A stretch of DNA of 34,744 bases, taken from assembly GCA_009691705.1 (NCBI GenBank), contig SIAR01000026.1, positions 1 to 34,744 of the forward strand. The letters are read 5' to 3'. The notes under the pieces are model-generated. The model was given only the letters and a program-made list of their open reading frames with translations. It ran no database searches and was not told where the DNA came from. This document shows, one piece after another, positions 24,396 through 33,229 of the stretch. Origin of the DNA: Phycisphaerales bacterium (lineage in GTDB: Bacteria > Planctomycetota > Phycisphaerae > Phycisphaerales > SM1A02). The position numbers and the translations under genes were made by a program. Within the stretch, counting starts at the first letter, position 1, and the number at the start of each line of letters is the position of its first letter.

Positions 24396-25931
24396 ATGTC
24401 GAATCGAAGTCCACTCTGCATAGGAATCGACGTCGGCACGAGTTCGCTCAAGGCAGTTGCGGTTGATGCGCACGCAGTTGTCGTCGCGAGTGCAGTCGTT
24501 GAGTATCCATTCGACACTCCGCAGCCCGGATGGGCACAGACCGATCCTGAGGTTTGGTGGATAGCAACATGCGCGGCGCTCAAGCAACTATTAGGCGATG
24601 CGCGCGTCGAAGGGGCGCCAATCGTGTCGATCGGTCTCAGTGGGCAGATGCATGGGTTGGTTCTTGTGGATGGCAACTCTGCAGCGACCGGTCCTGCGCT
24701 GATGTGGAATGATCAACGCACCGATGCTGTCTGCGCGCGCGCCGAGCGAGAGATCACCGCAGAGCGCATCTGGCAATTCACGGGCAATCGATTATTGCCT
24801 GGGTTTACCGCGCCGAAACTGCTCTGGCTGCGCGACCACGCCCCCGAACGCCTGCGCAATGCTCGGCGGCTCATGCTTCCCAAAGATTACGTGCGGCTTC
24901 GACTCACCGGCGCCGTTCACACCGACGTATCCGATGCATCGGGAACCCTTCTATTCGATTGCGCAAACCGCTGCTGGTCACAACCGATGTGCGAGGCGCT
25001 CGCCATCAATGCCGACCTGCTTCCTGAAGTCTTTGAATCGATCACGATGAGTTCACGCGTGCATGAGCGGGGTGCAGCGGCAACTGGACTGCCACTTGGC
25101 ACTCCCGTCGCAGCGGGTGCAGGCGATCAAGCCGCACAAGCAGTCGGCACGGGCATCGTTCATGAAGGATGCGTGGCGTGCACAATTGGAACCAGCGGAG
25201 TCATCTTCGCAACAACCAACGTGTGGCGTCCAACACCCAATGGATCGCTCCACGCATTCTGCCATGCTGTTCCAAATCGCTGGCACTTGATGGGAGTCAC
25301 GCTCTGTGCAGGAGGAAGCCTGCGATGGTGGCGCGACACGATGTGTGGCGACCTCATCGCACGCGCGCGCACCGAGGGGGGCGACCCATACGACCTCATG
25401 CTCGCTGAAGCAGCGGCCGCGCCTGCGGGATGCGAGGGTGTGACATTCTTGCCATACCTCAGCGGCGAACGCACTCCGCACGCTGACCCATTCGCGCGCG
25501 GCGTTTTTCTCGGCATTTCGGCGCGAACCACTCGCGGCACTCTCACGCGCGCGATCATCGAAGGTGTCACCTGTTCACTCGCGCAAGTCATGACACTGGT
25601 CGGTGAAAGTGGCGTGCCCATCAAGAACATGCGCCTCTCGGGCGGCGGATCGACGAGCCCATTCTGGCGTCAACTCCTCACCAACGCGCTGGGAGTCCCC
25701 ACCGTCACAGTCACGCAACCGCATGGTGCGGCATACGGTGCGGCGCTTCTCGCCGGAGTCGGCACTCGCACTTGGCCGAGTGTCGACGCAGCGACTTCGA
25801 CAATCACTGAATCGAACCACTGCTATCCCAATGATGCCTCGGGAGACTTGGCAGCGATCGCAGCGCGATATGCCGATGCCTATGAATCGCTTGCCCCGTG
25901 GTTTCGCCGCGCCATCAGCCGCAGCATCTGA
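24396..25931 (+). CDS. xylB: Xylulokinase (FGGY carbohydrate kinase)
   Basis: Phosphorylates D-xylulose to xylulose 5-phosphate, feeding the pentose phosphate pathway; 511 residues, the standard length. FGGY motifs: IDVGTSSLKAVAVD near residue 9 (phosphate-binding), SIGLSGQMHGLVLVD (about 76-90) and MWNDQRT (xylulokinase-type), LPKDYVRLRLTG, AAGAGDQAAQAVGTG with the catalytic Asp, CTIGTSGVIFAT (phosphate 2), and LSGGGSTSPFWRQLLTNALG (adenosine). The SGQMHG segment distinguishes xylulokinases from glycerol kinases. ATG at 24396, five bases after the redoxin stop, gives the normal family N-terminus; GTG at 24378 would overlap that gene. No xylose isomerase is seen nearby. Confidence 0.95.
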   Translation: MSNRSPLCIGIDVGTSSLKAVAVDAHAVVVASAVVEYPFDTPQPGWAQTDPEVWWIATCAALKQLLGDARVEGAPIVSIGLSGQMHGLVLVDGNSAATGPALMWNDQRTDAVCARAEREITAERIWQFTGNRLLPGFTAPKLLWLRDHAPERLRNARRLMLPKDYVRLRLTGAVHTDVSDASGTLLFDCANRCWSQPMCEALAINADLLPEVFESITMSSRVHERGAAATGLPLGTPVAAGAGDQAAQAVGTGIVHEGCVACTIGTSGVIFATTNVWRPTPNGSLHAFCHAVPNRWHLMGVTLCAGGSLRWWRDTMCGDLIARARTEGGDPYDLMLAEAAAAPAGCEGVTFLPYLSGERTPHADPFARGVFLGISARTTRGTLTRAIIEGVTCSLAQVMTLVGESGVPIKNMRLSGGGSTSPFWRQLLTNALGVPTVTVTQPHGAAYGAALLAGVGTRTWPSVDAATSTITESNHCYPNDASGDLAAIAARYADAYESLAPWFRRAISRSI

Positions 25932-25942
25932 GGCTCCGCGTC

Positions 25943-25948
25943 TAGCAT
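25943..25948 (+). promoter_or_regulatory. Candidate -10 element (TAGCAT) of the small membrane protein gene
   Basis: TAGCAT ends six bases before the GTG at 25955; there is no Shine-Dalgarno sequence. Confidence 0.3.
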
Positions 25949-25954
25949 GGCTCG

Positions 25955-26206
25955 GTGCTTCACGCCCTCCTCTTACTCATCTTTGTTGCAAGTATGGTTG
26001 CTGTTGGCATCTTCGTCTGGAAACTGACCAAGATTCAGGAGGCGGGCGATCCAAAGTTTCAGGCCAAGCTCGATGCCGATGATGCGCGCGCACGGGATGG
26101 ACGAGCAGCGAAGGTGCGATCCATGAGCGGCTCAATCAGTTCAAGTTCAGATTCTAGTTCCAGTTCATCCCCAGATTCCACCCCGCCCGCCAGCCCGTCG
26201 CCTTAG
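25955..26206 (+). CDS. Small single-span membrane protein with serine-rich tail
   Basis: An 83-residue protein from a GTG start. Residues 3-22 form one membrane span (HALLLLIFVASMVAVGIFVW), followed by a charged linker (KLTKIQEAGDPKFQAKLDADDARARDGRAAK) and a low-complexity tail of about 28 residues with 15 or more serines, then Pro-rich. It resembles small anchored linker proteins but I do not recognise a family. Supporting evidence is the sensible topology and the candidate -10 six bases upstream. Its stop TAG overlaps the stop of the convergent amidase gene. A chance reading frame cannot be excluded. Confidence 0.6.
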   Translation: MLHALLLLIFVASMVAVGIFVWKLTKIQEAGDPKFQAKLDADDARARDGRAAKVRSMSGSISSSSDSSSSSSPDSTPPASPSP

Positions 26207-26955
26207 GCGATTGCGCGGCGAATCCCGTTCATTTTCGCTTGCAAGTTGCGACCAGGGCACGCCGTCCTCGCGCTTGCCCACTCTTGATGCGAGAGCACCG
26301 CCGAAGCCTTCACCTTGTACTTCGCCCGGCAAATGCGCAGATGACGGTCGAGCGCAGCGAGTTGCGCCATGCTCGGACTCTGCTGATCAAAGTTGCCGAC
26401 ACAGAGAATTCCTAAGTTGCCTTCGTTCTGATCCTTCACGTGCGCACCTTGATATCGCAGATCACGACCCTCCCAGACCCGCCCCGATCGGTCGATCACA
26501 AAGTGGTAACCAATGTCAGCCCATCCCTTGCCGCGGTGTCCATTGCGAATCAACTCGATGCGCGATGCACATGACGCAAAGTCTGTCGCCGAGAATGGCG
26601 ACATGCCATCGTGGTGAATTGTGATCCACTTGATGGGCAGCATTGGATCGATATTGTCCATTTGCGGATTGCCCTTCGTCCACGAACTGCGCGGAATCAC
26701 TCCAGCGAGCGGCGGCGTCGCGGGCAGTGGCTCTACCGCAACAACGACCGATCGTGAAGCGAGCAGCGATGCATCTGGCCAGATCGGACTCGGCAGTCGC
26801 GCACCCTTGCTTCTGGCAGTGGCACATCCAGCGAAGAGTCCAAGTCCGAGCATCAGGATGCTCCGGCGACCAATGGCTGACGATGTTTCTGCCATCGCGG
26901 TCGCCTTCACACCGAGCGTCGCTGGGGTTGTCGATTTGGAATCCAAATTGGTCAT
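26203..26955 (-). CDS. N-acetylmuramoyl-L-alanine amidase (amidase_2/PGRP family) with lipoprotein-like signal
   Basis: A zinc amidase predicted to cut the bond between N-acetylmuramate and the L-Ala of peptidoglycan stem peptides, 250 residues. The amidase_2 domain (about 85-245) shows WITIHHDGMSPF (first zinc His), YHFVIDRSGRVWEGRDLRYQGAHV, GNLGILCVGNFD, and SHQEWASARTACPGRNL (second His and the zinc Cys of PGRP-type amidases). The N-terminus carries RRSILMLGLGLFAGC, with a twin-arginine and a lipobox, so Tat export and lipidation are both possible. ATG at 26955 is preceded by GAGG with spacing of about ten; GTG at 26970 and ATG at 26895 are alternatives. It suggests peptidoglycan turnover in a lineage once thought to lack it. 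Confidence 0.9.
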   Translation of the reverse strand: MTNLDSKSTTPATLGVKATAMAETSSAIGRRSILMLGLGLFAGCATARSKGARLPSPIWPDASLLASRSVVVAVEPLPATPPLAGVIPRSSWTKGNPQMDNIDPMLPIKWITIHHDGMSPFSATDFASCASRIELIRNGHRGKGWADIGYHFVIDRSGRVWEGRDLRYQGAHVKDQNEGNLGILCVGNFDQQSPSMAQLAALDRHLRICRAKYKVKASAVLSHQEWASARTACPGRNLQAKMNGIRRAIA

Positions 26956-27062
26956 ACCGAGAGTCCTCACTATCGACCCAAAACAACTCAGGGCTTCAAT
27001 TTACGCCACCGCTTGGGGCGCAGTTCAGGTAGATTCAATAGGTTCTGCTTTCGCCAATAATC

Positions 27063-29612
27063 ATGAGTATTCCAATCGAATCTGAGAGCCGTTACACCGC
27101 CGAGGACATTCAAGTTCTTGAGGGTTTGGAGGCTATTCGCAAGCGCCCCGGCATGTACGTCGGCGGCACGGGACTCAGCGCCCTTCACCACCTCGTCTAC
27201 GAGTGTGTCGACAACTCAATCGACGAGACGATGGCAGGATTCGCAACGCAAGTGCTCGTGAGACTCGGGGTTGATGGATCGTGCACCGTCGTCGATGACG
27301 GCCGAGGTATGCCGGTCGATCCGATGAAGAGCGAGAATGCGAAAATCGACGGAAGGCCCGCGGTTGAAGTCATCCTCACCGAACTGCACGCTGGCGGCAA
27401 GTTCGACAACAACGCATACAAAGTTTCGGGTGGACTGCACGGCGTCGGCGTGAAGTGTGTGAACGCCCTGAGCGCGTGGACCGAAGTCGAAGTGCACAAG
27501 GATGGCAAATCGTGGGGCATTTCATTCGAGCGCGGAGTACTCGTGAAGCCGCTGCACAAGATCAAAGAGAGTGGCGTCGTTGGTTCGGGAACGCGCATGA
27601 CGTTTCTGCCAGATCCAGAGATCTTTCCTGATACGCAGTTTCGCGCCGAACTGCTCGAGTCGCGTCTGCGCGAATTGTCTTATCTGAATCCTGGGGTTTC
27701 GATTCGTTTCGTCGATGAGCATGTCAGCGCCGATGGCAAGCAGCGCGATGTCACATTTCGTGATCAGGCCGGCATTGCTGGATACGTGCGTTGGCTCAAC
27801 GAGACCAAGGTCGTGCAGAGTTCGTGCATCTCGGTCACCCGCGAAGATGCGCCGAAGGGATTGCGCTGCGACATCGCGTTGCAATACACCGACGCCACGG
27901 CTGAAAACCTTCTGGCCTTCGGCAACAACATTCGCAATCCCGATGGTGGCACGCACGTGCAAGGGTTCAAGACCGCGCTCACTCGCGTGATCAACGGCTA
28001 CGCGAAGCGGGAAGGCATTCTGAAAGATCTCGTTCCTAGCGGCGACGATCTGCGCGAAGGACTCACCGTTGTGATCAGCGTGAAACTGCCCAATCCGCAG
28101 TTCAACAATCAGACGAAAGAGAAACTGCTCAACGAAGAGGTTGAGGGATATGTCAGTGGAGCGCTCACCGAAGAATTGACGGCGTGGCTCGACAAGAATC
28201 CGCGCGAGGCGAAATTGATCTGCCAGCGCGCGATTCTCGCGGCTGAAGCGCGTGAGGCGGCGCGCAAGGCCCGCGAACTCATCAAGCGCAAAGGAGCGCT
28301 CGGCGATAGCGCCCTGCCCCAGAAACTTTCTGATTGCTCAAGCGACGATGTCGAATCGACTGAGATCTTCATCGTCGAAGGCGACAGCGCTGGTGGAAGC
28401 GCCAAAGGTGGACGCGATCACGTGCATCAGGCGATCCTTCCCTTGCGCGGAAAGCTTCTCAATGTCGAGAAGTGCCGGCTCGACAAGGTGCTCGCCTTTG
28501 AAGAAATCCAAACGCTTATTCAAGCCTTGCAGTGCGGTATCGGTGCCGATCTCGATCCTGCAAAGTTGCGTTACGGTCGAATCATCATCATGACAGACGC
28601 CGATGTCGACGGAAGCCACATCCGCACTCTGTTGCTGACCTTCCTCTTTCGGCAGATGTTTGAACTTGTTCGGCAGGGTCGCATCTACATCGCCCAGCCT
28701 CCGCTCTATCAGGTCATTCGTGGCAAGTCGTCGAAGTATGTCCTGAACGATCGGCAGATGAATGACACCCTCGATGAACTCGCCCTCAAGCATTCAGTGT
28801 TTGTTGTTCGCGACGAAAACGGAACCACGATTCGCACACTCGCGAACGATGTGCTCACAAAGGCGCTTCGATTGCTCCACAGGCTCGACGACCTCGCAAG
28901 CGTTGTACAACGCAGAGGCATCCCATTCCAAAAGTTGCTCGAGTCACGGGCGAGCGATCCCGATGGCTTGAATCGTCTGCCAACGCATCACCTCGTGTGG
29001 GGCGGCGGCGACTTTCTGGCGTGGAGCGAAGAGGCGGCGCATACTGAAATCACTCGGCGCGGGATGATTCTCGACGAACTTGCCGCGCCGATCGCTCCTG
29101 GTGTTGCGACCCTCCCCACTGCCGCGAACAACGGCAGTGCTCCGGCGCGGGTTGTGATCGCATCACTACGTCAGATGCACGAAACGAACGAACTTTCGCG
29201 CATCTTCTCGCAGTTGCTCGAGTATGGAATCGACATCACCGACTACAGCTTGGTGCAAGAAGAGTCAGTGACTGGCGAGAAACTGCCCTCGAAGTATGGC
29301 TGGCTTCTGCAGTCAGAGAAGGGCGAATCAACCCTTGTCGAAACAAGCAGTGTTGGCGCGATCCTCAAGACACTGCATGATTGCGGCCGTCGCGGCATCG
29401 AGATCAAACGCTTCAAGGGCCTGGGAGAAATGGAACCAATCCAACTCTGGGAAACAACGATGGATCCCGCTCGGCGCACCCTGTTGCGCGTCACGATCGA
29501 GACCGCCGCAGAAGCGAGCAATCTCTTCACCGTGCTCATGGGCGAAGACGTCGAACAACGCCGGGCGTACATCGAGAAGCACGCACTCGAAGTCAAGAAT
29601 CTCGACGTCTGA
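27063..29612 (+). CDS. gyrB: DNA gyrase subunit B
   Basis: The ATPase subunit of gyrase, which introduces negative supercoils; 849 residues. Motifs: GLEAIRKRPGMYVG (about 21-34), YECVDNSIDE (Mg-binding Asn near 50), VDDGRGMPVD near 77, SGGLHGVGVKCVNALS near 121 (ATP binding), FIVEGDSAGGSAKGGRD near 438 and ITDADVDGSHIRTLL-like IMTDADVDGSHIRTLLLTF near 509 (Toprim metal site), and EIKRFKGLGEM near 781 with QLWETTMDP. Usual short GyrB is about 640 residues; about 230 residues lie between PPLYQV (near 546) and KGLGEM, so there is a large insertion, as in some other phyla. The start follows closely on a TAGGTT or TAGATT element (27030-27044), which would give a short leader. The parE alternative is less likely given the Toprim insertion and C-terminal form. 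Confidence 0.93.
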   Translation: MSIPIESESRYTAEDIQVLEGLEAIRKRPGMYVGGTGLSALHHLVYECVDNSIDETMAGFATQVLVRLGVDGSCTVVDDGRGMPVDPMKSENAKIDGRPAVEVILTELHAGGKFDNNAYKVSGGLHGVGVKCVNALSAWTEVEVHKDGKSWGISFERGVLVKPLHKIKESGVVGSGTRMTFLPDPEIFPDTQFRAELLESRLRELSYLNPGVSIRFVDEHVSADGKQRDVTFRDQAGIAGYVRWLNETKVVQSSCISVTREDAPKGLRCDIALQYTDATAENLLAFGNNIRNPDGGTHVQGFKTALTRVINGYAKREGILKDLVPSGDDLREGLTVVISVKLPNPQFNNQTKEKLLNEEVEGYVSGALTEELTAWLDKNPREAKLICQRAILAAEAREAARKARELIKRKGALGDSALPQKLSDCSSDDVESTEIFIVEGDSAGGSAKGGRDHVHQAILPLRGKLLNVEKCRLDKVLAFEEIQTLIQALQCGIGADLDPAKLRYGRIIIMTDADVDGSHIRTLLLTFLFRQMFELVRQGRIYIAQPPLYQVIRGKSSKYVLNDRQMNDTLDELALKHSVFVVRDENGTTIRTLANDVLTKALRLLHRLDDLASVVQRRGIPFQKLLESRASDPDGLNRLPTHHLVWGGGDFLAWSEEAAHTEITRRGMILDELAAPIAPGVATLPTAANNGSAPARVVIASLRQMHETNELSRIFSQLLEYGIDITDYSLVQEESVTGEKLPSKYGWLLQSEKGESTLVETSSVGAILKTLHDCGRRGIEIKRFKGLGEMEPIQLWETTMDPARRTLLRVTIETAAEASNLFTVLMGEDVEQRRAYIEKHALEVKNLDV

Positions 29613-29643
29613 TCGGCTCGCCTGCGCCGTTGCGACCACCCCG

Positions 29644-30351
29644 TCACATCTGATTGGCACCGCGCACTGGATCGACCTGCCCCGCGTGAGCGAATCCGCG
29701 CGCACGCAAAATGCACGCGTCGCAGTGTCCGCACGCGATGCCGGCAGGTGTTGGGTCGTAACAGCTAGTCGTCGCGGCGAAGTCAACGCCGAGTTCGCTG
29801 CCGAGTTGCACGATCTGTGATTTCGTGAGATCGATGAGCGGCGCGTGAATCTGAAATGCGCGGGCTCCCGTCGCTGCCGCGGCAACGCCATCGCGCGTGG
29901 CAAGATTTGCGAGTGTCGAAAACGCCGCAAGAAACTCGCCGCGACAATCGGGATACCCCGAGTAGTCGATGGCGTTCACCCCGATGGCGATGGCGCTTGC
30001 TCCGCGCGCCTCGGCGAGCGCCAGTGCGAAGCTCAAGAAAAGCGTGTTGCGGGCCGGAACATAGGTCACTGGAATCTCGTTGTGAATCGCTAACCCGTCG
30101 CGATCCTTTGGCACATCAATGTCGGCAGTCAGCGCGCTCGCGCCAACCGCCCGCAAGTCGATGCGCTGAATGAGATGCTCACGCACCCCCGCGCTGGCCG
30201 CAATGCGCCGCGCACACTCGAGTTCGCCGCGATGCCGTTGGCCATAGTCAAAACTCAGTGCGATGCAGTCGAAGCCTTCGCGCACCATCCACGCCAGTAC
30301 GACTGCTGAATCCATCCCGCCTGATAGAAGTACAACCGCGCGCTTTGCCAT
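29644..30351 (-). CDS. queC: 7-cyano-7-deazaguanine synthase QueC
   Basis: Makes preQ0 from 7-carboxy-7-deazaguanine with ATP and ammonia, a step in queuosine biosynthesis; 235 residues, the standard length. The PP-loop is VVLLSGGMDSAVVLAW (residues 6-21). FDYGQRHRGEL follows near 34-44, and YVPARNTLFLSFALALAEARGASAIAIGVNAIDYSGYPDCR near 96-136. The zinc site is SCYDPTPAGIACGHCDACILR near 197-217, with all four Cys. No other que genes are near, so it is a lone gene here. It is divergent from the threonine aldolase operon with only 38 bases between starts. TACTCT lies nine bases before its ATG. Confidence 0.96.
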   Translation of the reverse strand: MAKRAVVLLSGGMDSAVVLAWMVREGFDCIALSFDYGQRHRGELECARRIAASAGVREHLIQRIDLRAVGASALTADIDVPKDRDGLAIHNEIPVTYVPARNTLFLSFALALAEARGASAIAIGVNAIDYSGYPDCRGEFLAAFSTLANLATRDGVAAAATGARAFQIHAPLIDLTKSQIVQLGSELGVDFAATTSCYDPTPAGIACGHCDACILRARGFAHAGQVDPVRGANQM

Positions 30352-30360
30352 TGGACAAGC

Positions 30361-30366
30361 AGAGTA
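30361..30366 (-). promoter_or_regulatory. Candidate -10 element (TACTCT) of queC
   Basis: On the minus strand TACTCT ends nine bases before the ATG at 30351, the widest spacing of the set, so this is the least certain member. Confidence 0.28.
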
Positions 30367-30376
30367 GAGGCAACAG

Positions 30377-30382
30377 TAGGAT
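30377..30382 (+). promoter_or_regulatory. Candidate -10 element (TAGGAT) of the threonine aldolase operon
   Basis: TAGGAT ends seven bases before the ATG at 30390. Its upstream half overlaps the queC promoter region, so RNA polymerase could not occupy both at once. Confidence 0.4.
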
Positions 30383-30389
30383 CACTCCG

Positions 30390-31427
30390 ATGCCAATGAT
30401 CGACTTGCGAAGTGACACGGTGACGCAGCCGACAGCTGCAATGCGCGAGGCGATGATGGCGGCACCACTCGGCGATGATGTGCTCGGCGACGATTCTGCC
30501 GTGCAAACACTCGAACGAAAGGTCGCGGCGCTACTTGGAAAAGAAGCCGCGCTCTTCGTTCCCAGCGGAACGATGGCGAATCAACTTGCCATCCGCTGCC
30601 ACTGCGAATCTGGTGATGAGATCATCGCCCACGGCGAGAGCCACATCATTCACTATGAAACGGGCGCCCCCGCAGCAGTTTCTGGATGCATGATTAGACC
30701 GCTCGCCGGGCAGCGCGGACTTTTCGATGCTGGGGCGGTGCACGCTGCGGTTCGCGACCGCGATATCCATTCTCCCTACTCACGGTTACTCGTCGTCGAG
30801 AACACGCACAATCGAGGCGGCGGATCAGTATGGCCCATCGCCCAGTTTCGTGCCGTATGCGCGGCGGCGCGCGAACATCAACTTGCCGTGCATGTTGACG
30901 GAGCGCGCCTCATGAACGCTTGCGTTGCCGCTCGATATTCACCGCGCGAATTCGTCGAAAGCGCCGACTCGATCAGCATTTGCTTTTCGAAGGCACTGGG
31001 CGCTCCGGTGGGAAGCGCACTTGTTGCCCCACAGCGCTTCATCGACCGCGCGCGCCGATTTCGCAAGATGCTCGGCGGTGGGATGCGTCAGAGTGGATTT
31101 CTCGCGGCCGCTGCGAGCTACGCACTCGACAACCATGTTGAGCGTCTCGCGCAAGACCACACCCGCGCCCGGGCACTTGGTGAGCGCATCGCAACCATCG
31201 CAGGGCTCACAGTCAATCCGCCACCCGCCCAGATCGAGTCGAACATGGTCTTCTTCGATGTTGCAGAGCAGTTCGGCGATGCTCGTGAACTCTGCGCCCA
31301 TCTTCGTGCCGAGGGTGTTCTCATGATTCCCATGGGACCGCGCCGCGTGCGCGCTGTTATGCATCTCGATGTTCCAGACGATGTTGTCGAACGCACAACT
31401 GCTGCGCTTGGCCGTGCAACTGCGTGA
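30390..31427 (+). CDS. ltaE: Low-specificity L-threonine aldolase
   Basis: A pyridoxal-phosphate enzyme that splits L-threonine or allo-threonine to glycine and acetaldehyde; 345 residues. The family opening IDLRSDTVTQPT is at residues 4-15. Also seen are FVPSGTMANQLAIR near 59, HVDGARLMNA near 170 (Asp that binds the cofactor ring), and SICFSKALGAPVGSAL with the Schiff-base Lys at 201. ATG at 30390 gives the normal N-terminus; ATG at 30396 is two codons downstream. The next gene's ATG immediately follows the TGA stop (TGAATG), so it is the first gene of a four-gene operon. Confidence 0.95.
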   Translation: MPMIDLRSDTVTQPTAAMREAMMAAPLGDDVLGDDSAVQTLERKVAALLGKEAALFVPSGTMANQLAIRCHCESGDEIIAHGESHIIHYETGAPAAVSGCMIRPLAGQRGLFDAGAVHAAVRDRDIHSPYSRLLVVENTHNRGGGSVWPIAQFRAVCAAAREHQLAVHVDGARLMNACVAARYSPREFVESADSISICFSKALGAPVGSALVAPQRFIDRARRFRKMLGGGMRQSGFLAAAASYALDNHVERLAQDHTRARALGERIATIAGLTVNPPPAQIESNMVFFDVAEQFGDARELCAHLRAEGVLMIPMGPRRVRAVMHLDVPDDVVERTTAALGRATA

Positions 31428-32099
31428 ATGAACCCATTTGCTGCAATATTCGATCTCGACGGAACGCTCGTCGATTCATGCGACTGTCACCAGCGGGCGT
31501 GGGCGGCGCTAGGCGATTCGCTGGGCATTCAAGTCTCGCGCGAGTTCTTCTTTCGGTTCTTCGGTCGACCCAACCCGCCCATCATCAAGGCACTCTTCGC
31601 TGAGGCGGGGCGCGACGAACCATCATCAGCGCTCATCCAATCGCTTGCGATCCACAAAGAAGAGATCTTTCGGGCCCTAGTCGGTGCCGCTTTCCCACTC
31701 ATGCCCGGCACACACGCGTTGCTCAATGCACTTCACTGCAGTGGATGGCTTCTCGCCATCGGTTCGAGTGCACCACCGACAAATGTGCAGTTCATGTTGA
31801 ACGGCATCGCCGCAACGAGTCCGTTCGCAGCAGTCGTCTCCGGCGACTGCGTGCCACATGGCAAGCCCCATCCTGATGTCTTTCTTGAAGCTGCCAGGCG
31901 ACTCAAGCTTCTCCCGACTGACTGCATCGTCATCGAAGATGCCGCGCCAGGCGTCGAGGCGGCGCACCGTGCCGGCATGAAGTGCGTTGCCCTCTGCTCT
32001 GCAGGACACACCCACGAAGAACTGCGCGCGGCCGACCTCATCATCAACCACCTTGACGAACTCACACCTTCTCGACTTCAATCGCTGATCTACCAATGA
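31428..32099 (+). CDS. HAD-superfamily phosphatase/phosphoglucomutase-like hydrolase
   Basis: A haloacid-dehalogenase-type enzyme of 223 residues with all four motifs: AAIFDLDGTLVDS (Asp9 nucleophile and Asp11), AIGSSAPP (motif II Ser), VPHGKPHPDVFLEAA (motif III Lys) and IVIEDAAPGVEAA (motif IV). Motif order, size and the cap domain between motifs I and II place it in the beta-phosphoglucomutase/phosphoglycolate phosphatase subgroup. It may act on a sugar phosphate, but the substrate is not told by sequence. Its ATG directly follows the ltaE stop, and its last four bases ATGA begin the next gene. Confidence 0.9.
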   Translation: MNPFAAIFDLDGTLVDSCDCHQRAWAALGDSLGIQVSREFFFRFFGRPNPPIIKALFAEAGRDEPSSALIQSLAIHKEEIFRALVGAAFPLMPGTHALLNALHCSGWLLAIGSSAPPTNVQFMLNGIAATSPFAAVVSGDCVPHGKPHPDVFLEAARRLKLLPTDCIVIEDAAPGVEAAHRAGMKCVALCSAGHTHEELRAADLIINHLDELTPSRLQSLIYQ

Positions 32100-33229
32100 A
32101 CGATCCACGCTTTCAAACGCTTGCCTCAACCATCGTCAACCACTCCTGCCAAATCAAGCCCGGCGAGAACATTCTCATTGAAGCCTTTGACATTCCCCAA
32201 GAGATGGTGCTCGCAGTTGTTGAAGCGACACTCAAGGCTGGTGGCATTCCACACGTCGAGATGCGCTCGACGCGCGTGATGCGCACGCTGCAAGAGGGGA
32301 TGAGCGAAAGCGGAATCAAGTCATGGGCGGCGTGCGATCTGCAGCGCATGAAACAGATGCAGGCATACGTGGCGCTGCGCGGATCGAACAACGCCAGCGA
32401 GATGTCTGGCATCCCTGATGCGCAAGTCAAACTTTTCGGCGCGCACTATCACAAGCCTGTGCATCTCGAGCAGCGCGTCAAGAACACGAAATGGGTTGTG
32501 CTGCGCTGGCCAACCCCCAGCATGGCGCAACTCGCAAAGTCGTGCACTGCAGACTTCGAGGACTATTACTTTCGCGTCTGCTGCGTTGACTACGCAGCGA
32601 TGGACCGCGCCGTGCAACCGCTCGTCGCGCGCATGCTCAAGGCCGACCGCGTGCACATCAAAGGCCCTGGCGCAACCGACCTGCGCTTCTCGATCAAGAA
32701 TGTTGGTGTTGTGCCCTGCTCTGGTGAGAAGAACATTCCGGATGGAGAATGCTATTCGGCACCGGTGCGCGATAGCGTTGAGGGCATTCTGCAATACAAC
32801 ACGGCATCGCTCTATCAAGGAACGATCTTCGACAACATTCGCTTCGAGTTCGCGAAGGGACGCATCGTCAAGGCGACCTGCGACGGAGAAGATGCGAAAC
32901 TCAACTCGATTCTCGACTCTGATCCGGGCGCGCGTTACATCGGCGAATTCAGCCTCGGATTCAATCCCGCAATCCTCACACCGATGCTCGACACTCTCTT
33001 TGACGAAAAGATTGCGGGCAGTTTTCACTTCACCCCGGGACAGTGCTACGACGAAGCGCCCAATGGAAACGTCAGCCAAGTGCACTGGGACATCGTTTGC
33101 ATCCAACGCCCTGAGTATGGCGGCGGAACCGTTGCGTTCGACGATGAGGTCATCCGCCGCGATGGCATCTTCGTCGTCGACGACTTGAAGGGGCTCAACC
33201 CCGATGGGCTGACTACGATGCGCTCATGA
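32096..33229 (+). CDS. M29-family aminopeptidase (AmpS/thermophilic aminopeptidase type)
   Basis: A cytoplasmic metallo-aminopeptidase of 377 residues, the usual size of the M29 family. Recognisable parts are the N-terminal QIKPGENILIEAFDIPQEMVLAVVEATLKAGG (about 20-51), VHIKGPGATDLRFSIKN near 188-204 (the conserved G..TDL segment), ARYIGEFSLGFNP near 278-290 (metal-binding Glu), and HFTPGQCYDEAPNGNVSQVHWDIV near 310-332, with two of the metal ligand His and Asp in HWD. Some members have promiscuous activity, so the exact substrate is open. It overlaps both neighbours by four bases (ATGA), implying translational coupling within the operon. Confidence 0.91.
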   Translation: MNDPRFQTLASTIVNHSCQIKPGENILIEAFDIPQEMVLAVVEATLKAGGIPHVEMRSTRVMRTLQEGMSESGIKSWAACDLQRMKQMQAYVALRGSNNASEMSGIPDAQVKLFGAHYHKPVHLEQRVKNTKWVVLRWPTPSMAQLAKSCTADFEDYYFRVCCVDYAAMDRAVQPLVARMLKADRVHIKGPGATDLRFSIKNVGVVPCSGEKNIPDGECYSAPVRDSVEGILQYNTASLYQGTIFDNIRFEFAKGRIVKATCDGEDAKLNSILDSDPGARYIGEFSLGFNPAILTPMLDTLFDEKIAGSFHFTPGQCYDEAPNGNVSQVHWDIVCIQRPEYGGGTVAFDDEVIRRDGIFVVDDLKGLNPDGLTTMRS

